Below, in pieces: positions 60,031 through 64,000 of a stretch of 64,000 nt of DNA. The position numbers and the translations under genes are program-made. The notes under the pieces were generated by a model. That model saw nothing but the letters and a program-made list of their open reading frames with translations. It was not told where the DNA came from and searched no databases. This DNA is from Branchiostoma floridae (lineage: Eukaryota; Chordata; Leptocardii; Amphioxiformes; Branchiostomatidae): NCBI RefSeq assembly GCF_000003815.2, contig NC_049991.1:13177755-13241754 (forward strand), in the 5' to 3' direction. Numbering within the stretch: the stretch's first letter is position 1; every line of letters starts with the position of its first letter.

Positions 60031-62280
60031 GCAACAAGATTCAACTCTTTGAAAGTACATCGTTTTTGGGAGGAAAACGCCTCATCACTAGGACTACAGA
60101 AGAAAGAATACTTTGGCTGTGAAGCCGAAGATTTTAAACAATAAGAGACTATGAAAATAAGGACAGATCCAGCAGCAGCGATGCTGACAGTCGGTGGTAT
60201 TCTGGGGATGGTTGCCATCGCCGCAGCTGTGACAACATCACCTCCACCAACTGAGGCTCCTACAACAGCTCCACAGACTACCACGGCGGCTCTACCCAGC
60301 ACAGCAGCACCAACAACCAAAGTACCAACCACCGGTAGGTTGTGGCATTGATAAACAGTACATTGACATCCATGAATATGGTTACAACGTTTTCAGCGTA
60401 TTCAGCCATTTCGGGGTGACTTTACTACCCTACATATTTTTTTCTCACCAGTGACTGATGAGCGTTTTCCTGATATAACTAAATCTACTTTCCTGCAGAA
60501 CCTTACGGATAGATATTCCCGCACACAGATTCAGACAAATCACGAAACCATGCCGTATACAACAAAACATTTTGATTGACGCCTTTGTAACACATTACTA
60601 ACCTGCCCAAAACTGCCCAAGAACAACCGCTCACTAGTGCATGGATATTCACTACTGCATGCATATTGAATGTAATGATCACCGTGAGGCATGCTACTAC
60701 ACACACGTACGATCAAAACAGAAAACGGTGCATGAAACGAGTTCAGTCTTATTAACTAACCTCCCTATTTAATATGCTGGACTAATCTCCGGGTATATCT
60801 ACCGATGGCATAAGGAGTTTAGCTGGCCAAGGAGTGTTCTGAGCCCCGGTCACTCTTTGGCCAGCTAAACTCCCTATGCCACCGGTAGATCTGCCTGGAG
60901 ATGAAAGTTGGACCAAAACATGCTGTTCAACTGGCTTAATGCAAGATCTAGCTGCAAGGATTGATAACTATGAGTTAAGACACTCCCGCCAACTGCCTTC
61001 CGCCCTGCAAGTATCGTAAGAGAGGACTTACCAACGAAAGGAGATACGGTATTTCTCCTGTGTTGGGTTTGTCTATGTGTCCAAAGGACATTAGTTATTG
61101 CATACCATATTCCCCGATGGATTTACATTTCCTTACTTCTATCATTGCTAATATGTCACAATGAACAGAATAAGAGGATGTATGATATATGAATATACAT
61201 TTTGGTAATAATTAAAAGTTTGCAGCAAGAAAGCTGTCATCTACAAACGTTGGGCATTTGTCACTCATGCTCTTCTTAACTCCATATTCATTTTTCAGCC
61301 CTAGTGACTATTTTGATAAGAGACAAATATCATTCTAATATTACTCTAGTACTAGTTATGTGATCAAATAAACGTGTAGTCCCTCTTAGCTGTATCTGAT
61401 TGTACATAAAGCTTCTTTTCCGGTCATTTACCATGCATGAATAATAAATTACCAGGATCATAAACTAGACATTCATCATAACGTCGTGTTCTTGTTATAC
61501 AAAGTTGCTACCTTTCTTCTGCTATTTTGCCTCGCACTGTGAATGCGATTCTGCACTCAGTACGCTTATGCTTTGAACGCTGCATCCCACTGCCACCTGC
61601 CGCGTCTTTTCTTTACAGACCGTACGGCAACCGACGTACCCACCAGCAGAAACCCAACAACAGTCCATTCATCCACAAATGAACAAACTACGAATCATTC
61701 AATAACAACAGCATTCACCACTCAGCCATCCACCCCTACTGTTCCACCTAGTACCTCAACACCTACTGTACCTATTGAGCCTCGTACCACCCTATTATCT
61801 TCTACAATCACTGACAAAACAAGACTAGTTACAACTACATTCCCTACAACAGAACAGCTCACTACGAAGGCACAGACGACAAATCTACAAAGTACTACAA
61901 CGTGGTTCACCACAGCCCCTCTTACCACAGCTCCATCTACTACAAAAGCTGTAACTACAGGACCTTCCACTGTAGCACCTAGTATTACCAACCGTATCAC
62001 AACAGAACCTCCCACAACTAAAGAGCATACCACAAAAACTATCACCACAGAACTTCCTACTACAGATCCTCCTACTACAAAACCTGTTACAACAAAACCT
62101 TCCACAACCGAAAAACATACAAAAATACCAACAACCGTTCTCCCGACTACAACTGAACCCGAAACCACAGAGCCCATCACTACCACTACCACCAAACCTG
62201 TAACAACTCAGCCACCAACCACCGCTCCTAAACTACCAAGCCTTAACAACAAAACAACCAACCACCGCTCTCCCTACTAC
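60031..62280 (+). CDS. Gene D: 5' part of a Thr/Pro-rich mucin-like gene (runs into the assembly gap)
   Basis: Exon 60031-60334 follows acceptor TTTCAG. ATG 60151 has an in-frame TAA nine bases upstream and opens a hydrophobic leader (LTVGGILGMVAIAAAV) then TTSPPPTEAPTTAPQTTT. Donor GTAGGT follows at 60335. Exon 61619-62280 resumes in phase 1 with DRTATDVPTSRNPTT and about 200 residues dominated by Thr and Pro (TT(K/E)P-type units), a classical PTS mucin composition, until the gap at 62281. The leader may be a signal peptide or signal anchor. No downstream domain is visible, so relation to genes A-C is possible but unproven. Near 62225-62250 the Thr/Pro register shifts. Confidence 0.6.
60335..61618. 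other. First intron of gene D
   Basis: GTAGGT to CTTTACAG. Holds the long hairpin at 60785-60904. Otherwise AT-rich with no exon seen. Confidence 0.5.
60785..60904 (+). repeat. Long near-perfect hairpin (52-bp stem, 14-base loop)
   Basis: The left arm ATCTCCGGGTATATCTACCG... (60785-60836) pairs with the right arm ...GGTAGATCTGCCTGGAGAT, around the loop TTCTGAGCCCCGGT. Forty-six of 52 positions are Watson-Crick. Of the six others, about three would be G-U pairs in + strand RNA. It may be a palindromic MITE or a hairpin RNA; sequence alone does not decide. Confidence 0.7.
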
Positions 62281-62380
62281 NNNNNNNNNNNNNNNNNNNN
62301 NNNNNNNNNNNNNNNNNNNNNNNNNNNNNNNNNNNNNNNNNNNNNNNNNNNNNNNNNNNNNNNNNNNNNNNNNNNNNNNN
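62281..62380. other. Assembly gap (100 N)
   Basis: Exactly 100 N. It lies between the gene D mucin exon and the second copy of the 1.62-kb block, so the true order of the flanks is not assured. Confidence 0.95.
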
Positions 62381-64000
62381 CGACTTGATATCCCTAAATA
62401 CCCATTTTAGAAACATCGGATATAGGTTACCCCCGTGGAGTAAGGTGAGCTAGCGTTACGTCATACGTAGAATATTTGTATACGGTGCAAATTGTCAAGT
62501 ACATACAACGTGCCTGCTGTTTCTACACCTGTTCTGTTGAAAAATGGCGTGACAGTTGTAATTAACTGACGGTGGTATGTAGGACACGTTAAACAGTCAG
62601 AACAGGAATGCTAGCTGTATTGCGATTGTATACCTGTATTGTGATTGCGATAGGTTTCAGCCTCCACTTATTTTCAAGTGGGGCTGTTTTCAAGTGGGGC
62701 AATTGTTATTGAAACAGAAATGCTTAAAAGGTCGTCCGAATGCTTTTAACGTGCCCTTTTAGGGTCACAGTTTGTAACTAGGTTGTATCTTCACCTGATG
62801 GTCTCCGGAGACAGATAATCGAAATCGGATGTTAGGGTGTGGTGACACTTTCTGACTTGATATATGACATTCGGGATGCGCCAAATTTCCACAAAAACAG
62901 TAGTCACTTGCTGTATGTCACAGATCTATCTATAACGACTTAGCATCTTCATAATATCTGATGATCTGTTCCAGTACTCGTTTGACGAACTAAAAGACAT
63001 TGACCATGTTTGAATGGTGTATGTATTGACCATTCTTTAGTTTTCTTTTTAGACAGTACATGACATAGATTTCATATGCTTGTTGACGCACTTGCATGTG
63101 TATGTCACGTGTGAAGAGGAAATCTTCACGGCACCTCTAACAGCACAGTTGGCCTGGTTTTAGACAGACACGTACCCCATGGGAGTGGGTGTAACGGAAG
63201 ACAAAGACAAACCCGGAAACATCAATCTCTATGTTGTAACCAAAGGTCGTCTAATACTATAGGCTATGTCATAGATAGTTACTTGGATCTATATATAACA
63301 CGTTATATACGTTGGGTGTGAATTGGCTACTGTTCAAGTGGGTCACAGCAGAGTCTGGCGTAAAGTTGCATCTTTGACGGAAGAATTTTCTTGCAGCTAT
63401 ATTACAGGTCATCGTTGAGCCGCAGGCAAAATTTGCTAAGTGTTGACCCACATCGGAGCAGTTGAAGAGTTGAACTACTAACAACTATTCCAGGAAAAGG
63501 TATGCAGTAGTTAACATCACCTTCTAAAGCACTCATTCTAGCTTCTCTGGGATAACTGACCATGTGTTAACGACGTGGAAACTCCTAGTCTACTGACCAT
63601 AAAAACATCTTCGGTCCTTCATTGTCACTCTTTCCCACCACTCCACATACTATTACCAAAATACGCTCATCACCTTGTTACAGTAGGAAGACTTTGGTCA
63701 AATTAATAAGTAAACACATTTTTATCTGGGGATCTATTCGGAGTTAAGAAGCATGCGTGTGCTAACTACATACAAAGGCGTTGCCATATGGTAATGCCAG
63801 GATTTGTAGACCTATTGAGGAACAGAATAAGGAAATATGGTGTGACGTAGGTGTAGTTTAGTCATTTCCTTTCCACAGCTGCACGGGGAGAAGCTATGAA
63901 TGGACATAAACACCACAAAGAGATGCCATACTCCTTCCATTGGAGAATTCACGGCACAATAGAGATGCATTCATGCGGGTTCTAGTCAAGGGTGTGTTGA
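62381..64000. repeat. Direct duplication copy 2 of 58174-59792
   Basis: Begins right after the gap and continues to the end of the window with one inserted C relative to copy 1. If the match continues, the gene D leader exon (60031-60334) would reappear about 240-540 bases beyond the window. Confidence 0.9.

Noticed and set aside
61722-62195. 157-codon minus-strand Val/Gly frame opposite gene D
   Set aside because: Antisense of the ACA/ACC-rich mucin segment.
1-64000. CRISPR array, bacterial operon, phage or rRNA features
   Set aside because: The DNA is clearly animal genomic. The repeats present are tandem satellites, mucin repeats or inverted-end elements, not CRISPR-like.

Overview
The window is eukaryotic genomic DNA: multi-exon genes, GT-AG introns mostly of 100-700 bases, phase-1 introns between EGF exons, microsatellites, foldback transposons and two assembly gaps of exactly 100 N (53220-53319, 62281-62380). 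The gene content (tandem genes for mucin-like membrane proteins with NIDO, AMOP, VWD, many calcium-binding EGF and SEA domains), the intron style and the repeat content suggest a marine invertebrate deuterostome, most likely an amphioxus (Branchiostoma). The species call is inference; the gene structures are read from the sequence.

Layout, all genes on the + strand. Gene A (199-5191) is the 3' part of a gene that begins upstream: EGF modules, SEA domain, EGF, transmembrane helix, short tail. About 18 kb without a recognisable coding gene follows (5192-23339). It holds a 1.08-kb TA-flanked inverted-repeat transposon, a ~6.26-kb composite element with long inverted ends (7264-13521) that carries further nested elements, simple repeats, and a probable non-coding first exon of gene B. 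Gene B (start codon 23389, stop 38173) is complete: signal peptide, Ala/Ser/Thr mucin repeat, 6 EGFs, NIDO, AMOP, VWD, an Ig/cadherin-like segment, EGF, a further block of 10 EGFs, SEA, EGF, transmembrane helix, 10-codon tail. My exon chain gives 2393 residues, and every junction keeps frame. Gene C (42093-54925) is a tandem paralogue with the same order, a different mucin segment, two EGFs fewer, a proline-rich tail, and an assembly gap in the SEA exon. A ~250-bp satellite follows it. Gene D (from 60151) encodes an N-terminal hydrophobic leader and a Thr/Pro-rich mucin segment that runs into the second gap. After that gap the sequence repeats 58174-59792 almost base for base, which looks like an assembly duplication or a very young tandem copy.

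How the genes work together: A, B and C form a tandem family of large, probably O-glycosylated, single-pass surface mucins of the MUC4/mesh type (NIDO-AMOP-VWD core). B and C carry two motifs known for self-cleavage in related mucins, GDPH at the start of VWD and a G-S site in SEA, so each may be displayed as a cleaved but non-covalently held complex. The most notable signals are exon-restricted similarity between B and C, the proline-free antifreeze-glycoprotein-like mucin repeat of B, the divergent cytoplasmic tails, a GC-AG intron in C, a decayed pseudo-exon in C, a 52-bp-stem hairpin in the first intron of D, and several nested inverted-repeat elements.
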